Assembly: GCF_000219625.1 (NCBI RefSeq)
Contig: NC_018210.1
Span: forward strand, 496,001-560,000
Source of the DNA: Zymoseptoria tritici IPO323
Lineage: Eukaryota; Ascomycota; Dothideomycetes; Mycosphaerellales; Mycosphaerellaceae
DNA length: 64,000 bases
Direction of reading: 5' to 3'
The notes below the pieces were generated by a model that searched no databases, was not told the origin of the DNA, and saw only the letters and a program-made list of their open reading frames with translations. Below, piece after piece: positions 1 through 11,099 of the stretch (the first letter of the stretch is position 1; every line of letters begins with the position of its first letter). Position numbers and translations under genes: made by a program.

Positions 1-218
1 CAATGTTTTGCACTTTCAAGAGAGACCCGAGCTGCATACTGCGCTATTCGTTCGGCTATGGGTCGTACTGTGGAGAAGAGCGCATCTCAATGCTTTTCTG
101 GGACTTGAATCTCTGGGGTGCTTCGGAACTCGAGCGACTGGCTCAGCGTCTCATCGAGAACAGAGTCGCGGACTTCATACGCGATCAACGACAGGGCTCA
201 CAGAAGTACAAAACTTGA
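1..218 (+). CDS. F-box/LRR-like protein, 3' end only (cut by window edge)
   Basis: The reading frame is open from the window edge to a TGA at 216-218. Its last ~45 residues (from ERISMLFWDLNLW) match the C-terminal block of the three full-length F-box-like genes nearby, which have a basic residue, a short hydrophobic strand, then W-D/E-L/F-Q-x-W (for example RISLACWDLQAW in the gene at 3739-5421). After that come a helix and the stop, as in the relatives. I therefore read it as the tail of another family member transcribed rightward, with its start outside the window. The ATG at position 3 is internal, not the true start. The family's function is unknown; the relatives carry an N-terminal F-box-like motif. 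The call rests on a short match. Confidence 0.6.
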   Translation, partial: MFCTFKRDPSCILRYSFGYGSYCGEERISMLFWDLNLWGASELERLAQRLIENRVADFIRDQRQGSQKYKT

Positions 219-1313
219 GAATTGGAAGAGGTTGAATGACAGAATGGTCACTCTTCTCAAGAGTGGGAGAGGGGATCGTTACACACAGTAGCCAGGTCGG
301 AGCCCAGGAGATCGGATGAGACTGTGGCACGCTCCCACATTTCCTGGAATCGAGTGCGATCGATTTCTTTGTCAACCTTTGCACGTTACCCGGGATGATG
401 AAGTAGGTCCTCTCCTTCTAGCGGAGGTGTGTTCTTCACAGTCCCTGGAACGGACCATGGTACTTTGAGGTAGCTTTGATCAGCTGGAGATCTTGCAAAA
501 CCGGTTCATACTTCCATGCACATGTGCTGAGCGGCAGATGATCAGTCACTGGTTGAGAATCAAAAGGAGAAGACACATTGTCACTGTAGTGCGAAACTCT
601 TGGCTCGCTGCTGTATCTTGATCAACGGGCGACCAGGCTCACAATGCATCAGCACGGAAAGTCGTTCGCTACGTATCTGAGGTGAAAGAATGCATCGCCT
701 CGCTTTTAACTTTGTCTTCCCTTTATTCATGGACGTTCAATATTTGTCCATCCAAATCCGGTCTTCGCCATGATCGACTTCCTCTTTGTCCGCGACACGC
801 TGACCGAAAAAATGGTCCACATGCACACGGTACGCTGTATCACTAGCACTAGCCGCTACTTGATATTTAGCGAACATCACGATTGCGACTGTTACCATGT
901 AGCAACCGCTTCGTACAACAAACATCGGACCGAAGCAGTTTCGCTCATGCACTGGACTCACAATTGCGCCGTGCTATGATCGCACAAGCTAAGTGTGCAG
1001 CAAGTATGCATATCGTTTGACGATCAGACCCTCTACGAGGGCAGAACTACGATCATGAGGCAGACTTCACGATGTGGTATTGAAGGCGAGTGGGCGATTG
1101 GAGTACTTCAGGCGTGAATACAGTAACGTTGCAGAGCAAGCAGATCTGACCTACATCAAGAGCTTTCCTTCCGCCGACCAAGTATATACCTAATCAACGA
1201 CCTGCTTACCCCACAGCGCCATCAGCTTCGACGCTCGAAGGCCTCCAATACCTCGCGCTTGACTGTCTCTCACACGAACATCATCGACTACATTTCAAGA
1301 CAGCGTCACTGTT
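219..1313. other. Intergenic, no gene seen
   Basis: Between the edge fragment and the first full F-box-like gene. No long open frame with protein-like composition, no tRNA fold and no repeat was recognised. The part next to 1314 should hold the promoter of that gene. Confidence 0.5.
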
Positions 1314-3056
1314 ATGGACATGCAAAACACAGGAGAGGGCGATCGACTATCCAGCGACGGGGCCTGTCGAAATCCATCGGCAGTCCCTGTCACAGCCACA
1401 AATGGTCTACCAGGCCTGCCTGCAGAGCTCCTCGAGTCTATTGCAGATTGCTTCAGCGCGCCTTACTCGTCAACAATTCCTGAACCCCAAGCTCACCGTA
1501 CTTCAACCCGGGACCTCTACAACTTGGCCTTGACCTGCAAGCCGCTTTCACTCGCTGCCCGGTCCTGCCTCTACAGGAACATCGTGGTTAGAAACTGGGA
1601 AACCACAGAATCAGCATCATCATCTCACCTACTCGCCTGCACGCTTTGCGAGAGTCCTTGGCTTGGTCTCCTTATTCGATCGATCATTGCACTTCCTTGC
1701 CGCGAGCGGGACTTCGACGCCCACTACCACGTACATGAGGCACTTGAAGATATGATCATGCCGCTATGTGAAGTGTCCATGGCATTTCAGAACATCTTGA
1801 GGGCTTTTCATCGCAGATGCGCGCACGCAGATCTCGTTGTGATCATTCTAAAAGCGCCTCGATTGGCATCTTTGTGGATCATGAACTCGCATCACCGTGA
1901 ATGCCAGCCACCCTCCACCGATCGCCTCGTACGGTCTTGGAATGCCCCAACAAAGCTCCTGGAAGACTTCTTGCTCGCCCTGAGGCTTCCACAAATTGGA
2001 ACGATCGTCGGTCACGGTGTACTCACGAGGCTGAAGTACTTGAAGTTCACCGGACACGGCGCAGACTTCCGCGAAAAACAGATGTTTACCTCGGGCTTGT
2101 TGAACGCAGGGAGCACACTACCTGCGATACAGACGCTCTCGGCGCGAGGTGTCACATCCGACAGGATTGCCAGATGGTGCAGTATGGCACGAGCGAGTAC
2201 TATCACCGATCTCAGCTTGATACAGTCGGACATTCACGAAAATACGCTTGATGAGCTGATCACGGGCTGCAAGAAATTGAGCAGATTTGCATACGCCATT
2301 GAAGACCCCTCGACTGAGCTTGAATCTGTGAGCGTACCGATCCTGAGCTTAATACTTCTGCAACATCGGGAGTCTCTGGTTTGTCTTTGCCTCTCAAATC
2401 CGAGCAATAGGGGCGAAGCGTGGGACACGGAATCGGGCTCCACCTCCTGGACCGAATTTCGAAACCTGACGACCTTGGAAGTGGACGAGCAACTATTGGT
2501 CGGAGACGTGAACCTTGCAGAACATGATCTAACCCGTCTCTTGCCGGCAAGTCTGCGAAACCTGAAAATTGACACGTTTGGACATATCAGCAAGCTTGAC
2601 AGCATGCTCCTCCGCTTGGACTCCCTCCTACCACAAGGTCTTGACACCCTGCGGATCAGTTTCCCGTTGTACTGGAAAGAGTATAGGGGCCATCGGAGAC
2701 TCAATACTGAGTACATGCACATGTTCCGGCACGCGGAAACCATGACGTGTGGTCATCGGCCATACTTCCTGGTCCTTGAACATCGTGCAGGTGGTAAGCG
2801 CATCGAGCTGCAGACCTGGGACTTGCAGGAATGGCAGGATGGCTTGACACGTCTCACGGTCGAGACCCGGAGACATGGGATCAAGCGGCTCGTCGAGCTG
2901 CAGCTACCAAATATCTGGGACTCTGATAGTGTGCTCGGAGAGGCTTTGATGGAGAACTTCGAAAGCACTGTCCTCGCAGTTGAGCTAGCTGGGTCACAAC
3001 GAGGTGACATTATCGAGGATGTGGGATCTGCACCTGCAGTTAGGGAGGCTCCGTGA
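1314..3056 (+). CDS. F-box/LRR-like protein (paralogue A)
   Basis: A single-exon gene of 580 residues. Near residues 32-90 it shows an F-box-like pattern: GLPAELLESIADCF, then LYNLALTCKPLSLAARSCLYRNIVV, the usual L-P-x-E-L-x-x-I followed by 'LxLTCKxLxxxARxxLYR'. The rest has the leucine-rich spacing of fungal F-box/LRR proteins (LTRLKYLKFTG, LSRFAYAI, NLTTLEVDE, LRNLKIDTF). F-box proteins recruit substrates to SCF ubiquitin ligases; no target can be inferred here. A block reading LLACTLCESPWLGLLIRSIIALPC is shared in modified form with the copies at 3739-5421, 6021-7802 and 20919-22664. The first ATG of the frame is used. No intron is needed. Confidence 0.75.
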   Translation: MDMQNTGEGDRLSSDGACRNPSAVPVTATNGLPGLPAELLESIADCFSAPYSSTIPEPQAHRTSTRDLYNLALTCKPLSLAARSCLYRNIVVRNWETTESASSSHLLACTLCESPWLGLLIRSIIALPCRERDFDAHYHVHEALEDMIMPLCEVSMAFQNILRAFHRRCAHADLVVIILKAPRLASLWIMNSHHRECQPPSTDRLVRSWNAPTKLLEDFLLALRLPQIGTIVGHGVLTRLKYLKFTGHGADFREKQMFTSGLLNAGSTLPAIQTLSARGVTSDRIARWCSMARASTITDLSLIQSDIHENTLDELITGCKKLSRFAYAIEDPSTELESVSVPILSLILLQHRESLVCLCLSNPSNRGEAWDTESGSTSWTEFRNLTTLEVDEQLLVGDVNLAEHDLTRLLPASLRNLKIDTFGHISKLDSMLLRLDSLLPQGLDTLRISFPLYWKEYRGHRRLNTEYMHMFRHAETMTCGHRPYFLVLEHRAGGKRIELQTWDLQEWQDGLTRLTVETRRHGIKRLVELQLPNIWDSDSVLGEALMENFESTVLAVELAGSQRGDIIEDVGSAPAVREAP

Positions 3057-3738
3057 GGCGGCATGAAACATTGGCGGTATCACAGCGAAGTGAGTGAGCA
3101 TTTGAACACCCAGCGAATAGTATAGCATATCAGACCAGTGTCATCAGTAACACTCGCCTTCCCGCGTTTGGTTAAGCGCAATGTGACAGATCTCAGTAGT
3201 CGGCGCTGCCGGAGCTGCGATCAACACGAGGGCTACGCATCGGTCTCGTCCCAGGATGTTGAAGATAGGGGAACTCGAGCTATTATCCACGTGTCATAGC
3301 TGCTATTCCAATGTTGAACTGACTATGCCATTCCTTCCTTGTTCTCCATCAGCAAACAATAGAAAGTTTGTCTCTCGAGCACGATCGTCATAAAAGGGTG
3401 TCTTACCGTTGTATTTCTAGAAGCAGGTGGCAACTACACCCATTTTGTTACATTCAATTCACGCCGATCCTGATTTGACTTCCAGCTGCAAGCATGTGAA
3501 ATTTAGCGGCGCCAAGCATCTCAGGTGAATGTTACCAACTGGCTGACTCATTCGGCTTCTGTCAGAGTTCCACCACCTTATACGCATACGAATTTTAACT
3601 CCTACACCAACTCGCCCCTCGAGACTGTTCGTTTCTTCGCCTATATCAGCGCATCGGTATCAGTGCATCAACCGCAGCGCATCGGCAGCGCATCGGCACC
3701 AGCCCGACGACATTGCACACTTGTGCGTACTCGACACC
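3057..3738. other. Intergenic between tandem F-box paralogues
   Basis: No gene seen. Holds the 3' end of paralogue A and the promoter of paralogue B. Two near-repeated short stretches (gcagcgcatcgg) lie around 3674-3695, too short to call as a repeat. Confidence 0.45.
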
Positions 3739-5421
3739 ATGAACACACTCGATGGTCTTCTCGACCTCGTCAGCTCCTCCATCTCGATCAAGACTCCGCA
3801 AGTCCCGCAAAGCACACCTGGCTTCCTTCGGCTACCAACAGAACTGCACGAACATATCCTCACCATCATCAGCAGCGACAAGGGCATTGACGAGCGCAAA
3901 TCACTCGGAAACCGAGCTCTCCACAGTCTAAGCCTGACGTGCAAGGGCTTGAATCTTGCAACCAATCCATTCCTCTATGAGCGCATAAACATCGACACCG
4001 CCGGCCGACCATCACTCAACAAACTTGTACGTACACTCTGCACGAAGCCATGTTTGGCCCTCTTGATCCGTCACGTCATCGCGACTCCATGCGCGGCGGA
4101 CTCGCCACACGGCGGACACATCTGGGGCCCGATTGACCCAATCAGCGAGACGCTGGACAGTACAGAGGCCAAAGTCTTTCATGCTAAGCTGAGGACTGGA
4201 CTACACAACACGAAGATTTTCAACAAGCTCATCGACCGTGCACGTGGTGAGCCTTGTGGTGGAGCTGAAGTCATGTTTCTACTGGTACTGGCTACGCAGC
4301 TTCGATCAATAGTGCTGCAGACTACTGCCATGTTCGTGTGCCGTTGCCCAATGCACAACGGATGGGGTCGCGCACTACATGCGATCTGGTCAGACAAGAA
4401 GCTCGCTGCGGGCGCCTTTGCACAATTAAAGAGTGTGCAGCTGGACGGCTTGGACTACCGCGATCGGCATATGGTCAAATTTGGCGAACCCACTCCCGAG
4501 GGATCATTGCGAGATCTGGCATCAGTCATGAGCCTGCCCGGCCTGAGCAAGCTGACTATGCGTGGTGTGCCTGAGTGCTCAAGTTCTGACATCACGCGAG
4601 CAACACGACCGTTCGTGAAAGGTCCCGCTGCACTCGACTCACTAGAGATCTTGCAATCACAGCCGTCGGTGCAATTGATGAAGAAAGTACTGGAGACCTG
4701 TGATGCTCTGCGGGATTTCCGCTACGAGATCCGACACGTGCACTTCTGGCATCGCTATGAAAGCATACAGGCTGCGGATTACATGGCGACACAAGATCTT
4801 GAGAGCGCCCTTCGCATCCAGAAGGACTCCCTCAGGTCCATCTCGATCACCTACTCCGACGATCAGGTCGATCCAATGTGGAGATATCGGCCTTTTATGA
4901 GCTTCTCGGACTTCAAGCAGCTCAGTCATCTCGAAATCGATTGGACGCTGCTGTATCTGCACACTCCTGGACTCCGACCACCGAGGGATTTCCTGTCCAA
5001 GATCATGCCAGCGAGTCTCACGCACATCAAGATTCACTCCAAAAGCGACCTGTCCCCGCTTCCAGACCTGATGCTCCCACTCATCCCGCTACGTCGTCGC
5101 GGTCTGCAGCGTCTGGAGATTTCATTTCCTGCGTCGAAAGCAGATAAGCAGGTTCGCGACCTACTCTCTCGCGCCGATGAGATGCCAAGTATGGATCGAC
5201 TCTTCTCCATCGGCTGGGATAAGCAACACCATGACAGAAAGGCCGACTATGTCACTGCGCGAATCTCTTTGGCATGCTGGGATCTGCAAGCGTGGCCAGA
5301 ACTGAGCCTCGAACATTTGTCGGCGACCATCAGACTCAAGGGGGTGGAAACGATCATTCAGACTCAGCTTCAAGATCTATTCCTGGAGCAATCATTCTCC
5401 CAGCGTTCGGAAGGCCTGTGA
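3739..5421 (+). CDS. F-box/LRR-like protein (paralogue B)
   Basis: A single-exon gene of 560 residues starting at the ATG at 3739. The F-box-like N-terminus reads FLRLPTELHEHILTII, then LHSLSLTCKGLNLATNPFLYERINI. It is followed by the family block LVRTLCTKPCLALLIRHVIATPC and a cysteine-containing middle (AMFVCRCPMHNGW). Leucine-rich segments (LKSVQLDGLDYR, LSKLTMRGVPE, LTHIKIHSKS) continue to a C-terminal RISLACWDLQAWPEL. It is a direct tandem neighbour of paralogue A on the same strand, consistent with local duplication followed by strong divergence. The role is presumably substrate adaptor in an SCF ligase, an inference from the motif only. Confidence 0.75.
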   Translation: MNTLDGLLDLVSSSISIKTPQVPQSTPGFLRLPTELHEHILTIISSDKGIDERKSLGNRALHSLSLTCKGLNLATNPFLYERINIDTAGRPSLNKLVRTLCTKPCLALLIRHVIATPCAADSPHGGHIWGPIDPISETLDSTEAKVFHAKLRTGLHNTKIFNKLIDRARGEPCGGAEVMFLLVLATQLRSIVLQTTAMFVCRCPMHNGWGRALHAIWSDKKLAAGAFAQLKSVQLDGLDYRDRHMVKFGEPTPEGSLRDLASVMSLPGLSKLTMRGVPECSSSDITRATRPFVKGPAALDSLEILQSQPSVQLMKKVLETCDALRDFRYEIRHVHFWHRYESIQAADYMATQDLESALRIQKDSLRSISITYSDDQVDPMWRYRPFMSFSDFKQLSHLEIDWTLLYLHTPGLRPPRDFLSKIMPASLTHIKIHSKSDLSPLPDLMLPLIPLRRRGLQRLEISFPASKADKQVRDLLSRADEMPSMDRLFSIGWDKQHHDRKADYVTARISLACWDLQAWPELSLEHLSATIRLKGVETIIQTQLQDLFLEQSFSQRSEGL

Positions 5422-6020
5422 CTGCAAATTTCATCCAATCGATGGACAGGCGGAAAGGAAGTTGGCTAGGCGACAAAGGCGAACGGGGGCGTAACCAACA
5501 GGAAGATGGGCTAGGATGCTGATGAAGCTCTGAAGAAGAAACCGAAAGCGCACGAGGGATCCATTGAAGAGCCTGCGACAAGACGCGCAAGGATCAACGG
5601 GATGATGAGGGTACCTGGACAGCGGCGTCTGTATTTCATACAGGTAGGGCGACTCTGCCTTTGCAACAACGTCAAAGAAATCTTCAAGATCAGCTTTGTT
5701 CTTTTGCGCTTTGTCCACTTTCTGCATTCCGTCGACGTCCTTCTCTTGGATGGTCTTCAGATCTCAGGACTCACTACTGCGGACGATCCTGAGAAATGTG
5801 ACGCCCGGTACACGATTTCGAATCATTGAAACACAGAAACAGACTCAAATACGCTTTTATGTACAGACTTACTGCTGTCTCTGCCATGATCTCTGCACTG
5901 GAAATACTCCTGCGAATCATACCAGTTCTCTGCGCAAGGACTCATGCACTGTGCTGTTGCCAGATAGGCTGACCAACTTGAGCCTACCTCAAGCTTTCTT
6001 TTGCTGTCGCTGCCAGACAG
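5422..6020. other. Intergenic between convergent genes
   Basis: Shared 3' region of paralogues B (plus) and C (minus). Open frames here are short and show no recognisable protein. Confidence 0.45.
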
Positions 6021-7802
6021 TTACTCGTCCGCATTCTTTCCGTGTTCGAGGTCCGCAAGTGACCCATTAAGATAGGCTTCAGGACCTGTCTCGACAAGTT
6101 CGAACAAGCTCGAGAGCGCATCGCCAAAGTCAACCTCCGCTTCCGGTTCGACGACTTCTCTTCCGGGCGCAGTCTTCCCATCGTACACACTTAGAAGGGC
6201 CTCGCCGAGAGCCACCTCACGATCCCAGGTCTTCAACATCTGCTCTCTAATCAGAGCCTTCAGCCTGCCTCCTGCGAGTCCGTCCGCTAAGTCTGTAAGA
6301 TCTGCGCAGCCGACATCTTGGAGTCCGGAGAAAGTGACTGTCATGTGATCCGACCAAAGTACCCTGACGACTCGTACAGAGACGATGTCGGAGAAGACTA
6401 GCGGCTCTGACCTGTAGAGTAGCCTAGCGTACGAATTGTTGAGGTCGTTGGATTGCCCGTACTCGACACGGTACAGTGGACACGAGATGATGAGACGATC
6501 GAGTGCATTACTCTGCAGTGGAGCGAGGTTCGTGACGATCGCTGTCAGACGGCTGGCGGCCCTGGAGGTGTGGAGAACCAAAGTCTTGATCGTCGGCGGC
6601 AACATGTCCACGACGCTCCAAGCTCGCATGTCTCCATGCTGCCCCACGAGGACACTCTCTTCCACTTCCAATCGTGTCAGATACACGAAGCTGGTCAGGG
6701 ACCCAAGTGAAGACCGTGTCGTCCACTTTTGCTGCCCACCAGTAAAATTTGTGACGCAGAGCGTTCGTAGTGTGTTCTCCTGACCAACGAGGGCGTCTCG
6801 CACTGCATCCAAGTCGATCGTGCAATCGTATTTCTGCGCCTCGTACGAGAAGATCTCGAGTCCGCGGCAGCTCCTCACAATGTTCTTGAGCCAGGGGGCT
6901 GCAAGCGACATGTTCGATAGCTTGAGTGATCTGACGTCGCTCGAACCAGGTTCGAGGGTCTGCATGATATCGGGATAAAAGTTCTTGGGCTCGAGATACC
7001 TCGCTTCGACTGATCGTAGACCAGGAAGTTGCATGATGTTGGTGAGAATGTCCGGCGAGGCATGATCTGCAAGGTGGCGGGAGTGTCGATTCTCCTGCCA
7101 GCCATCAACACTCATGTGTTTGAGGGTCAGGAGCGGCCTCGGCGCGATTTGGCCAGGAACTTGAGTCGTAGAGAGTATGCGCAAGGCCTCGCCCACGATC
7201 GCCATCTGACAATCACTTCCCAAGCGAGCATTGTGGTAACACTGCCTGGTTCCACTCCAATTCAGAGTCACCTTTTCCAAATTTGGCGACAAGAGCATGA
7301 CAACGACAGCGTCTGCTGCGCCACAACGCTGATCCAGACCGTACATGAGCAGGTCAAAGAAGTCTCCATATCCGCTCAGAATCGGGCGAAGCACCTGGCG
7401 GAATCCATCTTCGATGGGAGTGTCCTCAAAGTATCGGCCCGTCTCCAGTGCTGCGCACTTGGGAATGTTGATTTTGCGCACCAAAGTCCGCAAGTGCGGT
7501 GATTCGCACATGGTACGGGCAAGTAGATGCGTGTCCGGATAGTGGTCCATGGAGCGGTCGTCCCATTCGTCGATGCGGAGGCTGTTGAGGGCGAGGGATT
7601 GGTAGAGGAGTGGCTGCGCGACGAAGAGCATGCGCTTGCAGGTCTGTGCCAGGCTTTGATAGAACGAAAACGATGCGACAAGCAACTCGTGGTCGGAGAA
7701 GCTTCTGGGGAGCAAGCATGATGGTAGTGTCGAATCGGGTGGGGGCGGGTGAGAGAGGATGACGGACAAAAGCTCGTCCGGAAGGTCGAGGAGACTTGGC
7801 AT
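6021..7802 (-). CDS. F-box/LRR-like protein (paralogue C)
   Basis: A single-exon gene of 593 residues. It opens with LLDLPDELLSVILSHPP and then FYQSLAQTCKRMLFVAQPLLYQSLAL, the same F-box-like pattern as its neighbours. The family block is LARTMCESPHLRTLVRKINIP. A middle segment, RCGAADAVVVMLLSPNLEKVTL, has counterparts in paralogue A (RCAHADLVVIILKAPRLASL) and in the copy at 20919-22664. Leucine-rich segments follow (LKHMSVDGW, LRSVEARYLE, VRSLKLSNMSL, IKTLVLHTS). The C-terminus is acidic (EVVEPEAEVDFGDALSSLFE). It is convergent with paralogue B. No signal peptide or membrane segment is visible. Confidence 0.75.
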   Translation of the reverse strand: MPSLLDLPDELLSVILSHPPPPDSTLPSCLLPRSFSDHELLVASFSFYQSLAQTCKRMLFVAQPLLYQSLALNSLRIDEWDDRSMDHYPDTHLLARTMCESPHLRTLVRKINIPKCAALETGRYFEDTPIEDGFRQVLRPILSGYGDFFDLLMYGLDQRCGAADAVVVMLLSPNLEKVTLNWSGTRQCYHNARLGSDCQMAIVGEALRILSTTQVPGQIAPRPLLTLKHMSVDGWQENRHSRHLADHASPDILTNIMQLPGLRSVEARYLEPKNFYPDIMQTLEPGSSDVRSLKLSNMSLAAPWLKNIVRSCRGLEIFSYEAQKYDCTIDLDAVRDALVGQENTLRTLCVTNFTGGQQKWTTRSSLGSLTSFVYLTRLEVEESVLVGQHGDMRAWSVVDMLPPTIKTLVLHTSRAASRLTAIVTNLAPLQSNALDRLIISCPLYRVEYGQSNDLNNSYARLLYRSEPLVFSDIVSVRVVRVLWSDHMTVTFSGLQDVGCADLTDLADGLAGGRLKALIREQMLKTWDREVALGEALLSVYDGKTAPGREVVEPEAEVDFGDALSSLFELVETGPEAYLNGSLADLEHGKNADE

Positions 7803-9382
7803 GATGGTGGATGCTGTATGGCTTCTGCGATGTTGACGAGGTGTGTCACCTGGACCAGAGGTTTATTGTGCTGAGCAAGATGAGCGGCTTGAGCTGTACG
7901 CAGTGACGCGCTTTTGAAGGAGGATTGCAGGATCGGATTCCCTTTGTGCGGTAGGCTTCGATGCGATTCTGGGGGCGTCAATGGGCGCAAGAAATGTCGA
8001 GAGGCGCGCACTGAGCGCAGTAAGCCTGCAGGTACACCTTGTTGTTCTCGGCAGCCTTGTCGAGCCGACTGGAGAAGATGTTGATGATGTCTGGTTCGCG
8101 TCTCAATGATGATGGAGAATATGTCATAGGAGGGAGAGAAATCTTTTGCGCTCGGCAGCCAGGTATCGTTCACCTACCACTTATGCAAGGGTCCCATGCT
8201 GGCATGTGACAGTCGGATAATCTTCGGCAGATGTCAAAGGTGCATCTGCGCTTGAAGTTCACGACAGCGCTGACGTGGTAACATCGGGTGAAATATTCAG
8301 TGAAGCCCGGAGACGGCGTGTAGGCATCGCATATTTCTGGCTATCGGATCTACGGCGCAGCTTCAGGAGACGGTACAGTTGGCAGGGAACAAAGGAAACC
8401 AAGCCTTCGTAAGTTTGGAAGAGGAAAAGGCCTGCAGCGTGGTCCGAGACTGGGGGTGGATCGCTATTTAAGGCCGCTCTATGAAATCTAAAACGGCTAA
8501 TTATAGAGAGTACAGAGTGCAAAAACAAATGCTCGATCCTGAGCAAGCCGATTTGATATTGGAATCGAACCCAGACGCCCCTGAATCTCTTGGCGGACCT
8601 CTGCTGTCAAACGAAAAAAAGACATCACATGGCTTTACCATTCGGTCATCATCCGGAACTAGAATAAGCTCTTGATAGAAGATGAAGCTGCCCGCTTTAC
8701 CCATGCGATGGAGGCGTCAGAAGTTTTTCCTACATATACCTTGAACAAATCTGGCTTTGTTCCGGCACTATTCTTTCCTCTTATTTCTCTGCCCAGTGTT
8801 TCGAGCTTGATAGGAGCATGCCCACGCAGAGATTTCTTTGCGTCCATTCGGAAAGATAGCATTGACGATGCTCCAAGGTGATCGCCGGATTGGGCGATCG
8901 CTTTGTCTTTCACGATTGAACTCTGTACGTTGGCTCTTTGTTATGGATACAGGACTATACGATACTGATAAAGCTCCAGACAGAATGGTTGAGAAGCAGA
9001 GGACACACTAATTGCCCGCTGTACTCTCAATGCACGCCTGATAGCGTCTCAAAATTTTCGTAGGTATCAGACGACGCTAGTCAGGTCAAGATGCAACATT
9101 GCGCTCGGCTGGACGGAACTGCTTTGAAGGGCACGATACGGGAAGGTTGTCAAGAACCCACAAGTACCTTTTCATTAAGCTTTCGCCGCACCTGATCAGG
9201 AGAAATGTCGGCGTAACTATCAACTCAGTCTCCGCAGAAATCTTCTAAGTCGTCTTCTCGTTCCTGAAGGCGTAAACACAGACAACCTCTCGAGGGACTC
9301 TGTTGCCACTGCTCGACTCTTGAATGCCCCGAGGTTGACATTCTTCTAGCTATCTTGTCCATCCAATGACAATGGCAGTTCT
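7803..9382. other. Long intergenic region, no gene seen
   Basis: About 1.6 kb. Several open frames exist but none has a recognisable motif or convincing protein composition. The two ends should hold the promoters of the flanking genes (paralogue C leftward, the F-box-like gene at 9383 rightward). Confidence 0.45.
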
Positions 9383-9924
9383 ATGTCTGAGCACCTCATG
9401 AGCGGCCCGACGGCCATAGCGCCAGCCGGACAAGATCACCAGCAACCAGCTTTCCGTCTGCTTGACCTCCCGGATGAGCTCTGGGTCCGTATTGGCAAGT
9501 TTGTCATCGAGGAATCGACGCCATGCCGCATGGACACACTCCCAATGCTTTGCCTCGCAAAGCAGCCTGCGATCCTTCAAGTCTGCTCAAGATTGAGAAG
9601 CGAGCTACGACTACAATACTACAACACTAAGATCGAGATTCGTTTCCGGAGCGTGTGCCATCTCGTCAACAATCGCCGCGTATATGGCGAATACTTGCGC
9701 GCAATTGGGCCCCATGCTCGTCGGCAAATCAAAGCAGAACTCTGGGGGGGGGAGTTTACGACGGGCCCGAGCTCCCATCAAGTGTTGAAACGGAGCCAGA
9801 TATGAAGCTGAGGGTTCTGCGCGAAGCGTGGTGGGGAATTGAGTTCGAAATGGTTCCAAGTTGGGATAATATCCCCATCTCGGAGGGTCTGTTTACGGGG
9901 GATTGGGCTGTTGTGTTTCGTTGA
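9383..9924 (+). pseudogene. F-box-like protein with a frame break at a G tract
   Basis: The first frame (9383-9805) encodes FRLLDLPDELWVRIGKFVIEES and then AILQVCSRLRSELRLQYYNTKIEI, typical of small fungal F-box/2EXR-like proteins that start with an F-box and continue 'LLQVCRxLRSExxxxYY'. At a run of nine Gs (9744-9752) this frame loses protein-like character. The next frame continues with plausible sequence: VYDGPELPSSVETEPDM, LRVLREAWWGIEFEM, and an end at 9924. One more G, or two fewer, would join the halves. It may be a true frameshift pseudogene or a homopolymer sequencing error; the rest shows no decay. It is a different subfamily from the four ~570-residue paralogues. Confidence 0.5.
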
Positions 9925-11099
9925 TCCATGGATCATGTTAGAAGGGCTACACTGCGGCGAATTGGTGGGACATGACATGGTTCGTCTTGGCCTTGCTGTG
10001 TCCACGCGCGGATAGTCGCAACAGCATTCGCCGGATCGACTTTAATGGGAGTGTCCGAATTGCCTTTCAGGGGATAAAATGAGAGATCAAGTTCCTCGCA
10101 TTCGAGCTCGCTTTCCCCGCGGTGTACTCGGTTAACGATTTAGGGAAGTAGGGAGGAGGCAAGACTCGCACTTCTTATTGCCATCGCCCAAAATAGTCAA
10201 GGCTAGCGACGAAGGGTATGGATCGAGGGCAGGACAGAGGACGTGACGCCCGCGGGAAAACAGCACGCATGTTCAACGTCATTCTCTGAGTGCAGTCGAA
10301 ATGGACAGTAGTCACCGCTCGATAGCAGACTTCAGCAGCACAACCAGAACACAGCCGTTATACCAGCTTCCCACCATGCGCAAATCATGCGCTATTTTTC
10401 CATTAATGAATGCTCCCCTCCCGTGCCAAACCGCCCTCTCATAATCATCACTTACAGCTCCCATCCTTGTTTTCTCTTAAGAGGACTCCTTGATCCTAAA
10501 TCACCCGGCCATAACATTTCGCGAATGCTCGACCTTGAGACGACCACTTCGACTGGTTGTCGCCAAGTACCCACGCAGTATTGCAGGACGTGGCATGACC
10601 CTATTCTGACCGGTTCAAATGCGCTGCATAACGAGTTCCGCGCAGACGCGGAGAGAGGGATATCTGGTCGGCGCTGTTGCAAGATTGAACAAACCCACGG
10701 GTCTATCACGGATCATCGTAAAGCACTGATCGTGGAAGTACACAATGTAACCGTTCCAATGCTCCTACTACCCTTCATTTACCGTCATACCTCTCGTAGT
10801 CATTGTCCGTGTAAGGCCGCCTGTACATTCAGGGAGTGAGCCCACTTCTTCACGCATCTTCGATGTCACATACGACCAATTACCCACATGCACGTGAATA
10901 TCCCAGTCACCACATGCAACCTTCCACGAGACCAGCGCACGGTCCATCTCTGTCCACAAAACGTCCGCCTTTCACCAAACCAAGCTTCTTCCTTTCCTCC
11001 AACTTCCATCACCTTCAAACAAACACTCCGCACCTCTCCCAGCCTCCAACTTCCATCATCTTCACCAACTCCAAGCAATCACTCCGCACTTCTCCTATC
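9925..11099. other. Intergenic, no gene seen
   Basis: About 1.2 kb. A 150-codon open frame at 10387-10839 has no recognisable motif and was not accepted. The stretch just before 11100 is CT-rich (many ctcc, ttcc and cacc), as is common in fungal 5' untranslated leaders. Confidence 0.45.

Noticed and set aside
143..165. Degenerate kinase motifs of Vps15 (HGD, DFA; residue positions) as a sign of pseudogenisation
   Set aside because: Altered HRD and DFG motifs are normal for the Vps15 family. The 1,542-codon frame (gene at 23436-28064) is intact.
10387..10839. 150-codon plus-strand open frame
   Set aside because: No recognisable domain and a scattered composition. No neighbouring exon extends it.
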